A stretch of 64,000 nt of DNA. Source: Brachypodium distachyon. Lineage: Eukaryota > Streptophyta > Magnoliopsida > Poales > Poaceae. The stretch lies in NCBI RefSeq assembly GCF_000005505.3, contig NC_016134.3:33914150-33978149 (forward strand). Reading direction: 5' to 3'. Shown here piece by piece: positions 1 through 12,107 of this stretch; within the stretch, counting starts at the first letter, position 1, and each line of letters starts with the position of its first letter. The notes under the pieces are model-generated. The model was not told where the DNA came from. It worked only from the letters and a program-made list of their open reading frames with translations, and made no database searches. The translations under genes were made by a program, and so were the position numbers.

Positions 1-2315
1 CGACGCGAGAATCGTGGCCGTCGAGTTCGACACGTTCGGGAACACTAACACCACGGACACCACGGACCGCCCCCACATGGGCATCGACGTCAACTCCATC
101 ATCTCCGTGGCCTACACCAACGTAGGCAGCGGCCTGTCGGGCGGCGGCGTACTGCTGTCCGCCAAGATCACCTATGACAACGCCACCAAATTGCTCGCCG
201 CGAATCTCACCATGGACGGCGGCGTCACCTGGTACAAAGTCAGCGCCGCCATCGACCTGCGAAGCAGCTTGCCGGAGGAGGTCGCGGTGGGTTTCTCCGC
301 GGCTACCGGCTTGGGCGTCCAGGTAAACGAGATACTGTCTTGGACGTTCGATTCCACTTCTCCGTCGGTATCTCGTCGGCGCCGCGGCGGCAGAGTACTG
401 CTGCTTGTCGCCGTGCTAGTCCCTGTGCTCTTTGCCACGGCGGCCATCGCACTATGCTGTGCCTTGCTGGGCTTCCGTCCATGGCGGCGTCACACAAGGT
501 CACCTGCTTTCGGTGGTACTGGTAATGGGCCGGCCGAGGAAGAAAGAGATCTAGAATTCGCCGGCGAGCATGGAGCTGACGAGTTCGAGAAAGGAGTGCT
601 GCTGAGTCAACCGAAACGATACAGTTACAGGCGGCTGGCCGACGCGACGGACAACTTCGCGGAGGAGAACAAGCTCGGTCGAGGGGGTTTCGGGAGCGTG
701 TACAGGGGTAGGCTTTCTGATCAAGATGGGGTGGCGGTGGCGATCAAGATTCTGTCGTCGGAGTCGTCCTCTCAAGGGAGGAAGGAATTCGAGGCCGAGG
801 TGAAGATCATAAGCCAGATAAGGCATCGGAACCTTGTGCGCTTGCTGGGCTGGTGCGACAGCGAAGAGGGGCTCTTGCTTGTTTACGAGCTGGTCACAGA
901 AGGCGGCCTCGACAGACACATCCATGGAACTGCCAGTTGCTTAACTTGGCCCGAGAGGTACCACCAGAGAGTCTTTCCATATATACTTACAATTTGTTCT
1001 TAGTTGACGCACGAGCTTACGCGCAGTATCAGCATAACATTTTGCTCCAAATTCGATTAATTGGCTGAAAATTATGTGAACTTTTGATTTTAGAAATGTG
1101 GAAGTCGGTAGTTGCATATTTCAAAGTTTAAATATCACACGGTGTGCAGGCTCATTCTCCTATGTGCAACTCCGTTAGGGACCGAGTACCCAAAATCCAC
1201 AAAATTTGGGAAAACATACAGGATTTGAAAATCGTTGCACGGTTACTTAAAAACTGATAATCTTGAACACAAGTCTTTTGAAAAAAAATAAAACCCATGG
1301 TATTTCTAGAAAATTATAAATGCTTATATTTTCTACTAAAATGTTCAATTATTTTTTTGGAACATTTGTGTTGTTTCTTTCTAAAAAAATTGTTTCGGCT
1401 ATTTTTGTTTTAAGTTTTGTGTTGATTAAATTGACAGTCCGACACCTGTACAAAACCGCTTTCATATTATCTGTTTTGACAACAAGATATCAGAAGATCA
1501 AACTTAGAATTCCTCAATAGCGAAGTGGCCAGATTTTTTTTCTTAAAACAGTTACGAACAATTGATATTTCCTAACAGCCCTAATTTCTATGTGTGGTTG
1601 TTTAGCTCCGAAATTCATGAGTACATTTGACCTCGCTATAAGGTTGTATACGGATCCACACTGTGTTATTAGCATGACTTTGGTCCTTTCATTCATTGAT
1701 AGGTACAATATCATTCATGGGTTGGGATCGGCACTGCGCTATCTACACGAGGAGGTTGAGCAACACGTGGTACATGGCGACATCAAACCAAGCAACATCA
1801 TGCTAGACTCTTGTTACAATGCCAAGTTGGGGGACTTTGGACTGGCGAGGCTCATCGATCCTATCGCAGGTCCGCACACGACCAGCATCATCCGTGGGAC
1901 CATGGGGTACATCGATCCGGAGCTCATCGACACGAAACGGCCAAGCATCGAGTCAGACGTCTAAAGCTTTGGCGTGGTTCTACTGGAGATCATCTCTGGG
2001 CGAAGACCGTTGGTGTTGGAGAAGAAGGCGTTGAGACCGCAGCCAGATGCAGAAGCCTGGACGATGCTGCTAAAATGGGTCTGGAGTCTGTATGGGTCAA
2101 ACTCCCTTCTTGATGCAGTCGATGACAGGTTGATGGGCGCCACCGTCAAGCTAGAAGACGAGATGCAGATGGAACGCGTGCTGGTAGTCGGGCTATGGTG
2201 CACACAGCCCAGTCGTACCGAGCGGCCCTCCATCGGGCAGGCCATGCATGCCCTTAACTCCGTTGATGCGCCGTTGCCACCACTTCAACAGCCGCAGCCC
2301 ACGGGTGCACAATGA
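1..2315 (+). pseudogene. L-type lectin-domain receptor kinase, 5' truncated by window, premature stop
   Basis: A plasma-membrane receptor kinase with an extracellular legume-lectin domain. Exon 1 runs from before the window to 957 and exon 2 from 1703 to 2315; the junction is AG|GTACCA ... TAG|G and keeps phase. The visible part starts inside the lectin domain (VAVEFDTFGN, then HMGIDVNSI). A membrane segment (about 395-470, LLLVAVLVPVLFATAAIAL) and the kinase follow: glycine loop LGRGGFGSVYRG, lysine in VAIKIL, HGDIKPSN catalytic loop and GDFGLAR. The catalytic loop has Gly where RD kinases have Arg. At 1962-1964 the Tyr codon expected in SDVYSFGVV is TAA. The frame downstream is otherwise intact to 2315 (LLEIISGRRPL, ERPSIGQAM). 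The stop removes the rest of the C-lobe, so this is a recent pseudogene, a null allele or a sequence error. The subfamily is not assigned. Confidence 0.85.
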
Positions 2316-3030
2316 CCCGCCGAATGCCTATAGCCTCCTATCGACCAAGAACTCTTAACATCGTCGTGCACGCTACCAGAGTTCCAAGTTAGAATCCAAT
2401 ATATGTCGTTCACTCTTTTTCGCTGTAGGGATCAATTCGTTCCCAAGTACCCAAAATTATTTTTAAAAAATCATGTTTTGAAAAATTGGATCACTCTGTT
2501 TCTCGACTTATTTAGCAGTGTGGCTCTTTGTGTCAGAAATTTATTTACCGACCAAAGTAACACTGCGAGACCGGTGCCTAAACAAAATATCTGGCAATCG
2601 ATATAAGCTGGCATCTTTGTGTCAGAAATTTTGTGTAGCCACACTATGGAGGGTCTAATGGACCGAATGGATCGATTGTACAGCCAATCTCCATCGTGAC
2701 ATGGGTGTTAAAAGTGGATGATTTTCGGACGGTCATATATACTTGCCAATATTGTGGTCATGTCATAATCTTGGTGGTGTCAAAATTTCGGTAAGACTAC
2801 ATATGGAGTTCAATCCAAACATGCCCTGCTGCCTGCTAGACCCATCGTGTGATCGCCGGATCAGCCGGCAGGACTGGGTCTTTTATTTACCTTCAAAATT
2901 ATAGTGTACCTCACGGGTCACGGCCGGCCTCCCAGACTTACGCAATTCGGAAGGGGTTGGATATTAGCGAGGCTGATGATCGATTACAATCGGACTGCGC
3001 AAGCATAAGCTTGGCGGGAGCCCGGGAATC
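2316..3030. other. Intergenic, lectin kinase to ABCA gene
   Basis: No convincing coding region, RNA gene or transposon end is visible here. The left part is presumably the 3' UTR of the lectin kinase and the right part the proximal promoter of the ABCA gene. Confidence 0.5.
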
Positions 3031-3036
3031 GACGGC

Positions 3037-3043
3037 TATATAA
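3037..3043 (+). promoter_or_regulatory. TATA box of the ABCA gene
   Basis: TATATAA in a GC-rich setting, 106 bp upstream of the ATG at 3149. This predicts transcription starting near 3070 and a leader of roughly 80 nt. The position relative to the start codon is what supports it. Confidence 0.6.
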
Positions 3044-3148
3044 GCGGGTAAAGTTAAACCGCGCATCTGTTTCGTCCCGATTCCCGAACTCTAAACGCCC
3101 CATATCCTCTTCCCCCCAGTAAAGATTCGAGACCTAACTATCTTTCCC

Positions 3149-6100
3149 ATGGATTCTCCGAGGAGCCCCGCGAGTTTCCTGACGCAGGCCAACGCCCTCC
3201 TCCGCAAGAACCTCTGCCTCCAGGCACCCCTCCGTTTCTCTCTCTCCCTCGCTCGTTTCTTTTTACCTGAATTATTTCTTGATCCGTTACTTTGCGTGCG
3301 CCCGCCACGTGCTTGTTAATATGCTTCCACCGTTCTTGGAGATGCAGCGGGGTGTGTCGAGCAGGCAAAGTGCCGACCATTTAGAGCTATTTTGTGGGGT
3401 TTGTGAATTATTAGCTCCAGTAGGGTTCGTATAAATCTGTTGGGCCAACTGTTCTAGGAGCTGTCAGACTTTCAGGGGTTTCTTATAGGATCACAGAGCA
3501 GCAACATCATTTGCATGGAGAAACATATGTTTAAAAAAAATCTTGATGTTCTTTTTATATTTTCATGCAATTGTTTGTGAAAACTACTCACAGATAGATG
3601 TGCACCTTGTTGTCTTTTCCAGCCAAATATGTTAGTGCAGTGTGGAGCATGTGGTTCTGTTCTTACTTATGATGCAGAAACTCATCATCTGATTCTGCTC
3701 ATAATTTTGATGCAGAAGCGCAACCTAAAGACAAACATTGGCATCACTGTCTTCCCAATCCTCATCTGCGTTCTGCTTGTCGTGCTCCAGAACGTCATCA
3801 ATAACGAACTCGACAAGCCCAAGTACCACTGTGGCTGTGCCTGTGTCGAGACCAACTTAGATGGAAGCTGCAAGAAGAGAGAGTGTGGCATCCAATACTC
3901 GACACTGGAGCAGGTTTGGAGCTGCGCAATTACAAGTCCACCAAGGTGGCCTGCCCTGATTCAGGTCCCCCAGCCTGAGTTCCGAGCTGTCAAGACATTA
4001 TCCCAGCCATTTGATGATTTACCTGATCCCTCTTGCCGTGACTCTAAGTCTTGCCCCGCCACTGTCCTAATCACCGGAAAGGACCGAACGTTTGCTGAAA
4101 GTACGTGCTATTCCACAATACACAGATGTATACCAACTGTTCATGATTAAAATCAATGTGTGTCATAGTTCTTGACTATTTTCCAATTGACAGGTTTTTC
4201 AGGAGGTCTGTTCCCTGCTTTCTCTCCCACTCTTAATGTGACAGATTATCTTGATGCACTCTCCAGGATAGTTGCTGTGAGTTCTTTTGATGCTCAAATA
4301 AGTATCGCTCTTGCAAACTGGTCTTTTTGTTTTGTTTAGGGAATTACTAATTGGGTTGATTTGTCTTAGGGTTCAGATACGGCACCATGGTATACACAGT
4401 TGGTAGAGCCTGCGTTTTCTTCTTCGGATACTTTATATCTGGTCCAGCCTCAGTGCCTACCCTTCTTGTCGCAGAACATTTCATATAATGCAAGGGGCAT
4501 ACCCCTTCAGCTCAGTAAGTTAAATTTTCTTTCCCTGATATGTTGAATTTATAGTTCTGTGTCGGGAAACTTGAATCACTTTATCGGCAAGTAGATTAGG
4601 TTTAGGATGTGGTCCTGCATTGTGCGCATCACAATTTATTTGCATTGTAAGGAATTCTCGTTAGATATGGACCATCAATAGTTCAGACTTTTATGCGTCT
4701 TATTTTGACACTAGCACAACACCCGTGCGTTGCTACAGACCGGAAAAAATACAATACATGTTGAAAGATGTACTATCATTCGCCATCTGAGATCAAATAA
4801 TCCATTTCTCACTGGCATCTCCATGTTTTGTGTCTATTCAAATGGTGGTGTGATCTGATGGTGATGGACCGCGATCACCGAATAAGATCTTTATAGGAGT
4901 AAAGATATCTGTAATTATTTTATGTTTATGCCCTTCTGTGTGGAACTAACTGAAGCAATAATACCTAGAAAAGAGATATTTGTTGAAAAACTCTCATCAT
5001 TATACTCTGTACTTAAGAGTTATTGTAGCATCAATTTATCAGTAGCAGGGTCTACACGCCAGCGAGAAAATGTAGCGATTCAAAATTGTGGCTTAGAGTA
5101 AGATGTGCGCTATTGAGGTGATACCGGCCGAGAGAACAATGATAGCGGGTAGCAGATAAGATAGAGATGACAGCGATGTGTAATTTGTTTTTCTAATTTG
5201 TTAGAATATGTGTCTGCTATGGCCAATATCAATAAATATTATTTATGCCACCTTATTTTGATGCAAGGGACCTTATATATATATATATATGTAGAAGTTT
5301 ACGAAACCAGCTATCTGCTACTTAGAACATTGATTGGAAATAATACATATGTTTTCGTGTACTGAGTACTAACTGTTTATGTTTTCTCTTTGACAACAAT
5401 AGTTAGACATGTTCATCTTTGTTTTGAACTCTTCATTAGGCCTTCTATGATTCCACCTCTGATGTCCTTATCGAATGAACCAGATATACAGTGCGTTGAA
5501 GGTTTGCTGCTATGGCGCGACAATATATCTGTTATCAATGATGAATTATCAAAGGGTTATATACAAAAAGGAGGACAACCAAACGAGTTTATTGCAGGTT
5601 ATCTTTCTATCTTCATGGTACCAATTTTGGGCCTCTCTGCATTTGTAATGGGATTTCATCCGTGTGAGATATACAACTTCCTAATACCTACTGACAAACT
5701 GGCACTTGGATGCTGCCCCTGTTACTAATAGTTGCATGGGTCCATCTATGAGACTGTGAGAACAAAGGCTCTGTGGGTACATATAGTAACACTTATTTGC
5801 ATCCATTGTAGAACTTGGCATCTTTGTGTTACTAATACTATATAGTTGCATTCTTTTTGCAGGTTATGACTTCATGAATACGACGGAATATGGCCTTGAT
5901 ATAAATGTTTGGTACAACTCTACTTATAACGATAAAACTGCATATTCATTCATCGCAGCATTACGAGTTCCACGTTTGGTGAATGCTGTATGTGTTATGT
6001 TTTCATTAATTCATCTCGAAGTAATATCAGTGTACTGTAGAGCTTGGCAACTTTTCCTACTTATTCTTTGCTTCTCATAGGTATCCAACACATATCTCAA

Positions 6101-9065
6101 ATTTATCAGAGGAACTGGGGTGGAAGTTCTACTTCAATATGTAAAAGAAATGCCCAAAGTTGGTACAAGTTTTAGGTTTGATCTCTCTTCTCTTCTCAGT
6201 GCGCTATTCTTCACATGGATCGTTGAACTGCTTTTCCCAGTGAGTATTATGATATGTAACATTTCTTTAGTACACTGCAAATAGAAAAGGTTGAACGTGT
6301 TGCAGCATCAGTAGAGCTTGCAAGTTAACTCTCCTTTCCAGGTTATGTTGACATATCTGGTGTATGAAAAGCAACAAAAGCTAAAACTTATGATGAAGAT
6401 GCATGGTCTGAAGGATGGGCCTTACTGGATGATATCTTATGCTTATTTCTTTGTTCTGTCGGTTGTCTATATGACATTTTTTGTGATTTTTGGATCCTTG
6501 ATAGGTAATGAACTTTGACAGTATTGTTGAAAAATAATTACTCACAAGGCATGTTTGTGGAAAATAAATATATATTCCAATCGACTTTGTTCTGTGCAGG
6601 TCTGAATTTCTTCAGAGTCAACAGCTATGGCATACAATTTGTTTTTTTCTTCGTCTATATAAATTTGCAAATTGCTTTTGCATTTTCTGTGGCATGTTTC
6701 TTTTCTTCTGTCAAGATGGCTACAGGTCAGAGACTTAAACTTGTAATTAATTCAAAAAAGTTCCTTAATGGTGACAAATTTCGTTTACCCTCCTGCTGCA
6801 GTGATTGGTTACATCTATGTATTTGGCTCTGGCTTACTGGGGGCATTTCTTTTCCGCTTTTTTATTGAGGACAGGACTTTTCCCCGTAAGTTCTTAGCTT
6901 GGCAGTAATCTCAAATCTGCAATTGGAATTTATATAATATGGCTGACAGCTTTGCATTCTCTACTCAGGTGGTTGGATACTAGTTATGGAGATTGTGCCG
7001 GGATTATCGCTCTATCGAGGACTGTATGAGCTTGGTCAATATGCATTCTCTGGAAGTGCTATGGGAGCCACCGGTATGATGTGGGAGAATTTGAAAGACC
7101 CAATCAATGGAATGTGTGATATCTTGATCATACTGACTGTAGAATCGGCATTACTGCTTGCATTAGCATTCTATTTGGATCAAGCCTCATCAGTAGGTGG
7201 TGGTGTCAGAAATCCCTTACTCTTCTTTAGATGTTCTCAGAAGAAGCATGCACCATCATTGCAGAAAACTAGCTTTGTGCCACAGGATTCTAAAGTAATC
7301 GTTGATATGGAAAAACCAGATGTTGCTCGAGAAGTAGGTTACCTGCCATACTTGGCACTTCCACCTTTTCCTACAGCTATATGTATTAAAATTCACACAT
7401 TCATGTCTATTCAGAGACAGGCAGTTGAGCAACTATTGATGGATTGTAATACAAACCAAGCTATCATCTGCTACAACCTCAGGAAGGTTTATCCTGGAAG
7501 GGACGGTAACCCAGACAAGCTGGCTGTTCGAGGATTGTCTCTTGCCCTACCAAAAGGCCAGTGCTTTGGAATGCTTGGCCCAAATGGAGCTGGGAAAACA
7601 TCCTTCATTAGTATGGTATAGTACTTAAAACTTAAAAGCATGCACTAGCAGTTTTTATGGAAGTTGCATAAAGTCTTGCCACATGCCTTGATTAACTTTT
7701 CTGTCTCTCCTCAGATGATTGGGCTTACTAAGCCTACATCTGGTACTGCTTATGCCTATGGAATGGATATAAATATGGACATGGACGACATATACACAAA
7801 TATGGGCGTGTGCCCTCAGCATGAGTATTTACTCGAACAATTAAATTATCAGGCCAAGAGCTTTCTTTCCCACATCACTTCATGGTAACTGGTGTTGTCT
7901 TAAATGCAGCTTACTTTGGGAAACATTAACAGGAAAAGAACATCTGTTCTTTTATGCTAGACTGAAGAATCTTAAAGGTGCTGCATTAGTGAAGGTACCT
8001 CATATTTCATTGTTGGAGAACAAAAACTGATATGTCTTTATTGAGCAGTCATACTATTCAGCATCCCAGAGTGTGAACAGTAGTAACATTCATTATCTCT
8101 GTCGGATTTGAATTTTGAACACGTCGACTTTTGTTCCACACTCAGGCTGTTGACGATTCTCTGAAGAGTGTAAATCTGTTTGGTGTTGGTGATAAGCAAG
8201 TGGGGATGTACAGCGGAGGCATGAAAAGAAGGCTCAGTGTGGCAATATCATTAATTGGGGACCCCAAAGTATTTTTCTTGTTCATATGTTTCAATCTTCA
8301 ACCCTTCCGTAGAAATTCAACCAAAAATTGGTTATGACACTGAAGGAAACATTATATAGGTTGTTTTCATGGATGAGCCAAGCACAGGACTAGATCCTGC
8401 ATCAAGAAATAACCTGTGGAAACTTGTGAAGGAAGCCAAGAGAAACCGTGCAATTGTCCTTACTAGTAATTATGATTATCTTTTCCCTGTGCACTCATGC
8501 ATCTAAATCCTAGGCTCCAGTCCACCACTTTACTGCTTCTGAATGTAACAATGGATAGCATCTGATCTGACAGCACACTCGATGGAGGAGGCAGAGGTAC
8601 TTTGTGATCGGCTTGGCATTTTCATTGACGGCGAGTTCCAATGCCTCGGAAACCCTAAAGAGGTACGTACATTATTTTATTAAATCACGGAAATTACTCT
8701 AGCAAGACTTCTAAAAAGATTTTTCCCTGTAAAATAAAACGATTTTCCACTACAATGCAATACAGCTAAAGTCGAGATACGGAGGTGCATACATATTTAC
8801 AGTTACAACATCTCCGGAACAAGAACAGGAGGTTGAACAACTAGTTCATCACCTGTCGCCCAGTGCAAACAAGATCTACAATCTTTCTGGGACTCAAAAA
8901 TTTGAGCTGCCAAAGCAGGAGGTGAGGATAGCCGATGTTTTTCATGCCATTGAGATTGCGAAAAGCAGGTTCAGCATACATGCCTGGGGCCTGGTTGACA
9001 CAACCTTGGAGGATGTCTTCATCAAGGTTGCCAAGGGATCACAGGTGTTCAATGATTTTGCATAG
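3149..9065 (+). CDS. ABC transporter A family (half-size, plant ABCA/ATH type)
   Basis: A half-size ABC transporter with one membrane domain followed by one ATPase domain, 945 residues if spliced as read; plant members are linked to lipid or acyl transport. Exons: 3149-3223, 3716-4100, 4194-4276, 4370-4514, 5484-5597, 5863-5987, 6081-6239, 6342-6504, 6600-6725, 6802-6885, 6969-7333, 7415-7615, 7715-7824, 7910-7994, 8146-8268, 8360-8465, 8574-8662, 8766-9065. All phases agree. The first membrane helix (GITVFPILICVLLVVLQ) precedes a Cys-rich luminal loop; five or so helices follow in exons 7-11. The ATPase has Walker A GPNGAGKTS, signature YSGGMKRR, Walker B VVFMDEPSTGLDP and switch His in THSMEEAE, so it looks active. 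Exon 1 is placed by its conserved N-terminus (FLTQANALLRKN) and needs a GC donor at 3224. Exon 5 could start further upstream. Confidence 0.92.
4711..4912. mobile_element. Probable DNA-transposon/MITE remnant in ABCA intron 4
   Basis: The left end (CTAGCACAACACCCGTGCGT) resembles a terminal motif common in grass intronic elements, and the right end (TATAGGAGTAAAGAT) is the usual partner as I recall it. No target duplication was confirmed. It accounts for part of the unusually long fourth intron (4515-5483). Confidence 0.3.
5274..5290. repeat. (TA)n microsatellite
   Basis: Seventeen bases of alternating T and A in ABCA intron 4. Confidence 0.9.
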
Positions 9066-9166
9066 ATCTTAACCTAGAGAGTGTCTTCGACGTGGATAGC
9101 AAGGGACCCCAAGCACACTCCGTGCGACATCGTACATAATCTTGTGCATTCATAGCATACAGTTTT

Positions 9167-9192
9167 GGGGGTGGGGGTGGGGGGGGGGGGGG
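9167..9192. repeat. G-rich run
   Basis: Runs of G interrupted by two T (GGGGG-T-GGGGG-T-G14) about 100 bp after the ABCA stop codon, within the likely 3' UTR or just beyond. It could form a G-quadruplex. Confidence 0.9.
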
Positions 9193-11560
9193 TTAGAAAT
9201 TAATAGTAGCATCTAGGTGGTTACAGGAAAAGCATTTTTTTTCCCTACGTATATGATATTATGATGTGGTCCAAGAGACCCTTCTTTTTGAATAATAGAA
9301 AGATATTCATGATAGTGCTACCACAGAACATAAACATTCTGCTTCTGTTTGTTGCTGCTCTTAGTATAATTTACTGGTACACAACGTTCAGATTTAACCC
9401 ACAAGGGGACTTCAGTATCTGTGATGTTCTTGTGCTTTTATTAATTGTACCAATGAATTTGGCTAGAGATGCTGCAAACTCACCTACACCCGGTGAAAAG
9501 AACAATCACACGGCCAAAAGAAAAATCCCGAAGATACTCAATGATGCCAAGTTTATATAACATGACCTGCCAACTACATCGAATTGCTGATCAAACAATC
9601 TATTGGGAATGTTCTCTAATGTTTATCTACGAAACGAGTATAACTACCACAAGTTTCTGGCGAATGAAATGAACGCAAACAAGCAAGCAGCCGCGCACGA
9701 GGGATTAGCGCCGACAGCCATTTGGCATTACTAAAAGGCCGTGATCTACGGCGCGAGCTGAAGTGACATGCAAGTCACATGTGCGACCCGACTGGCAAAT
9801 GGGCGCCTATTCCTGGATGAAGGCTCGAACTTATAACTATTGTAGATCTCCTGGCGGTGATTGGCTGGTGATGTTTGCGTGACCTGTGAGCGTTGGAATT
9901 TCGGATCGCCGAAGAAAAGCTCTTTGTTCTCTTGACTTGGCTTAATGGGTCACACCGGCCAGAATTTGCCGGTGCATGTGATGGGAGAGCCCACTTTATA
10001 TTCTACCTTGGTCAAGGAGAATATTTCGAGGAAGGGAAGTTTGCCGGTCCATGTTCGTTTTTCTTTTGTATTTATATTCACTCGTGTGAGCTATACATGA
10101 TTGTTTAGATGGAGACAGTATGATTCGGGGATTGGAGAATGGATCGGTAGTCAAGCGTGCATGTATAGTTGCGGATCTAGTTAAGACTTAAGAGATCACA
10201 GCCTCAGAAAAAGAGTTGCTGCTGGCGGAGACAGGGTATGCTTGGTTTGTGACAAAGCTAACCTTATATAATGTTGGCAACATTTTGCTTGCTGACCTTA
10301 TATAATGGCCCTCACTTTGTCAACTACTCCGTATTTGGTCAAAATTTGTGAGATAGATAGATGGAGGGGCTCATACCGGCAACCAAAATTTTGGGTAAGA
10401 ACCAAACAAGCACCAAATAGATGTAGACTATCAATATTTTGGCTTGACTACTTTGGGCATCAACCAAACAGACAAATCGAGATGTCCCTCGCCACGACCG
10501 ACCTCTCTTGGAGGACCTGCCACACACTCGTGGGATCTCGCCATGTTCCTATCATGAACCAAAAATTAGAGCATGCGATGCAATGCACCGATTGATACTT
10601 TAAATATCCACGTGGCTAGAGATCAGGGGTTGGGGTTGTCCTCCTTTTCGAAAAGAGGGAAACGTAAACTCTTTTTCCCTGTTAGATCAATTAAGCATTA
10701 AACAAGCATATCTAAAGTTTGGCAAATAAACACATTTTTGTTCGTCATCCTATAAGTCCTTGTGGAACTCTGGCCATTGAATCAATTCAACCTTAATGAA
10801 TATTTAACGACTTTTCTTCTTTTAACATCCTTTTTCCCATTAATAAAAAACAAAATATTGGTATATAAAATATTAATTCTAATGTCTTTTTGTTGTAGTA
10901 ATCTTTCTAACCACGTTTTGTAGTCTATTCCCTTCGGTTACCCCCTCCTATCTTGATCTAAAAAATTTGTAATTGTCTTTCTAGATGGATGTCGCTGTGT
11001 TCGCTCGACCATACCAGTAACCCAAAGGATCCATCTTTGATGGCAACCACGGAGCCATCATGGTGACAGAAGGGGAAAATAAACGTCGAGAAACTGGGTG
11101 TGACATTTATGTCCACAAGAAATATCCTAAAGGATGAATAGAGAGAAACTGAGACTATTCTTACTCTCCCATCCAACTTTACACATGGTTTTTTCGGACT
11201 TTTTAGAAATTATAATTAGGATTGTCTATGACATGTCACGAATTGTAACAATAATACAATAGATTTTTTAGAACGACTCCTCTGAGGAAAATTCTTTATA
11301 TCCGGTGAAAGATAATCAGCTTTTCTAGAATTTGGACGTTTCAAACTTGTGATCGGCTTGCGAAGGTGAAGGAGAAAAACTTGCCATCATCACACCAGGG
11401 GCCAGTCACGGCAGAGACCGTCAGCCACGTCAGCGCCACGTAAGCCTCACGCCAGGGGCCACGTCATCCGCGCGGCGCTTGGGCCCGCGTGCAGTGCCGC
11501 CGCACGCTGGAAAAGGAGTCCACGTCGACCACGTGCTCGGGAAAGGAGAAAGGAGCGAGG
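9193..11560. other. Intergenic, ABCA to RLCK
   Basis: No gene recognised. Short open frames here lack codon structure and family resemblance. The part around 10360-10470 (CAACCAAAATTTTGG and related A/T-rich motifs) looks like worn transposon sequence, but I cannot define ends. Confidence 0.4.
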
Positions 11561-12107
11561 AACATTTGTGCTTTTCCTCCGCTGCACTGTCCCTCTCTCT
11601 CTCTCGGCGCAATCCATCCATTATTCTCTCGCTCATTCCCCACTCCCTCCCCTCTCTCTTCCCCCCCTCGCTGCTGCGCCGCCGGAGACGAGCTGGTGCG
11701 CCGCTGCCGTGTCCCGGGGTTCCGCTCCCTCTCCATCTCGCCTCCTGCTTCAGCTTCTCGGTTGGCGCTTCATGTGGTGGTCCTGCGGTAGGCTCCGCGG
11801 GGGCGGGGGTGCTCCTGGACGAGACGCGCTGGTTCGGTGTGGCTGGTTGGTTGGTGTTTGGAGATGGGTGTGATTTGACTGGATTTTGCGGAGGTTCAGG
11901 TTTCCGGGGTGTGGTTTGGTGCTTTTGGCGGCGGAAGAAGGCCGGATTTCGGCGCTGATTTGGCCGTTTTGTGGAAGGGGAGGTGCGTGTTTGGTGCTCT
12001 TTGAGGCCGATCTGGCAGGGTTCGTGCCGGGGAGTTAACTGTTTTTTCGCGATTTGGAGGAGTAGCTGTTGGATCTTTGCAAGGTCCTTTTTTCGTGGTG
12101 GTAAGCC
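11561..12107 (+). promoter_or_regulatory. CT-rich leader region of the RLCK gene
   Basis: A pyrimidine-rich block (CCCTCTCTCTCTCTC near 11590, more CT tracts to 11740) is followed by GC-rich sequence up to the ATG at 12108. This is typical of a grass 5' UTR. There is no clear TATA box, and a leader intron is possible but not proven. Confidence 0.4.

Noticed and set aside
5390..5483. Upstream extension of ABCA exon 5
   Set aside because: It is in frame and would splice, but the added residues do not fit the family, whereas starting at 5484 gives the expected join before QCVEGLLLW.
9261..9560. Hydrophobic 99-codon open frame after ABCA
   Set aside because: Looks like a membrane protein by chance because the 3' region is T-rich; no start context, no family and no splice link.
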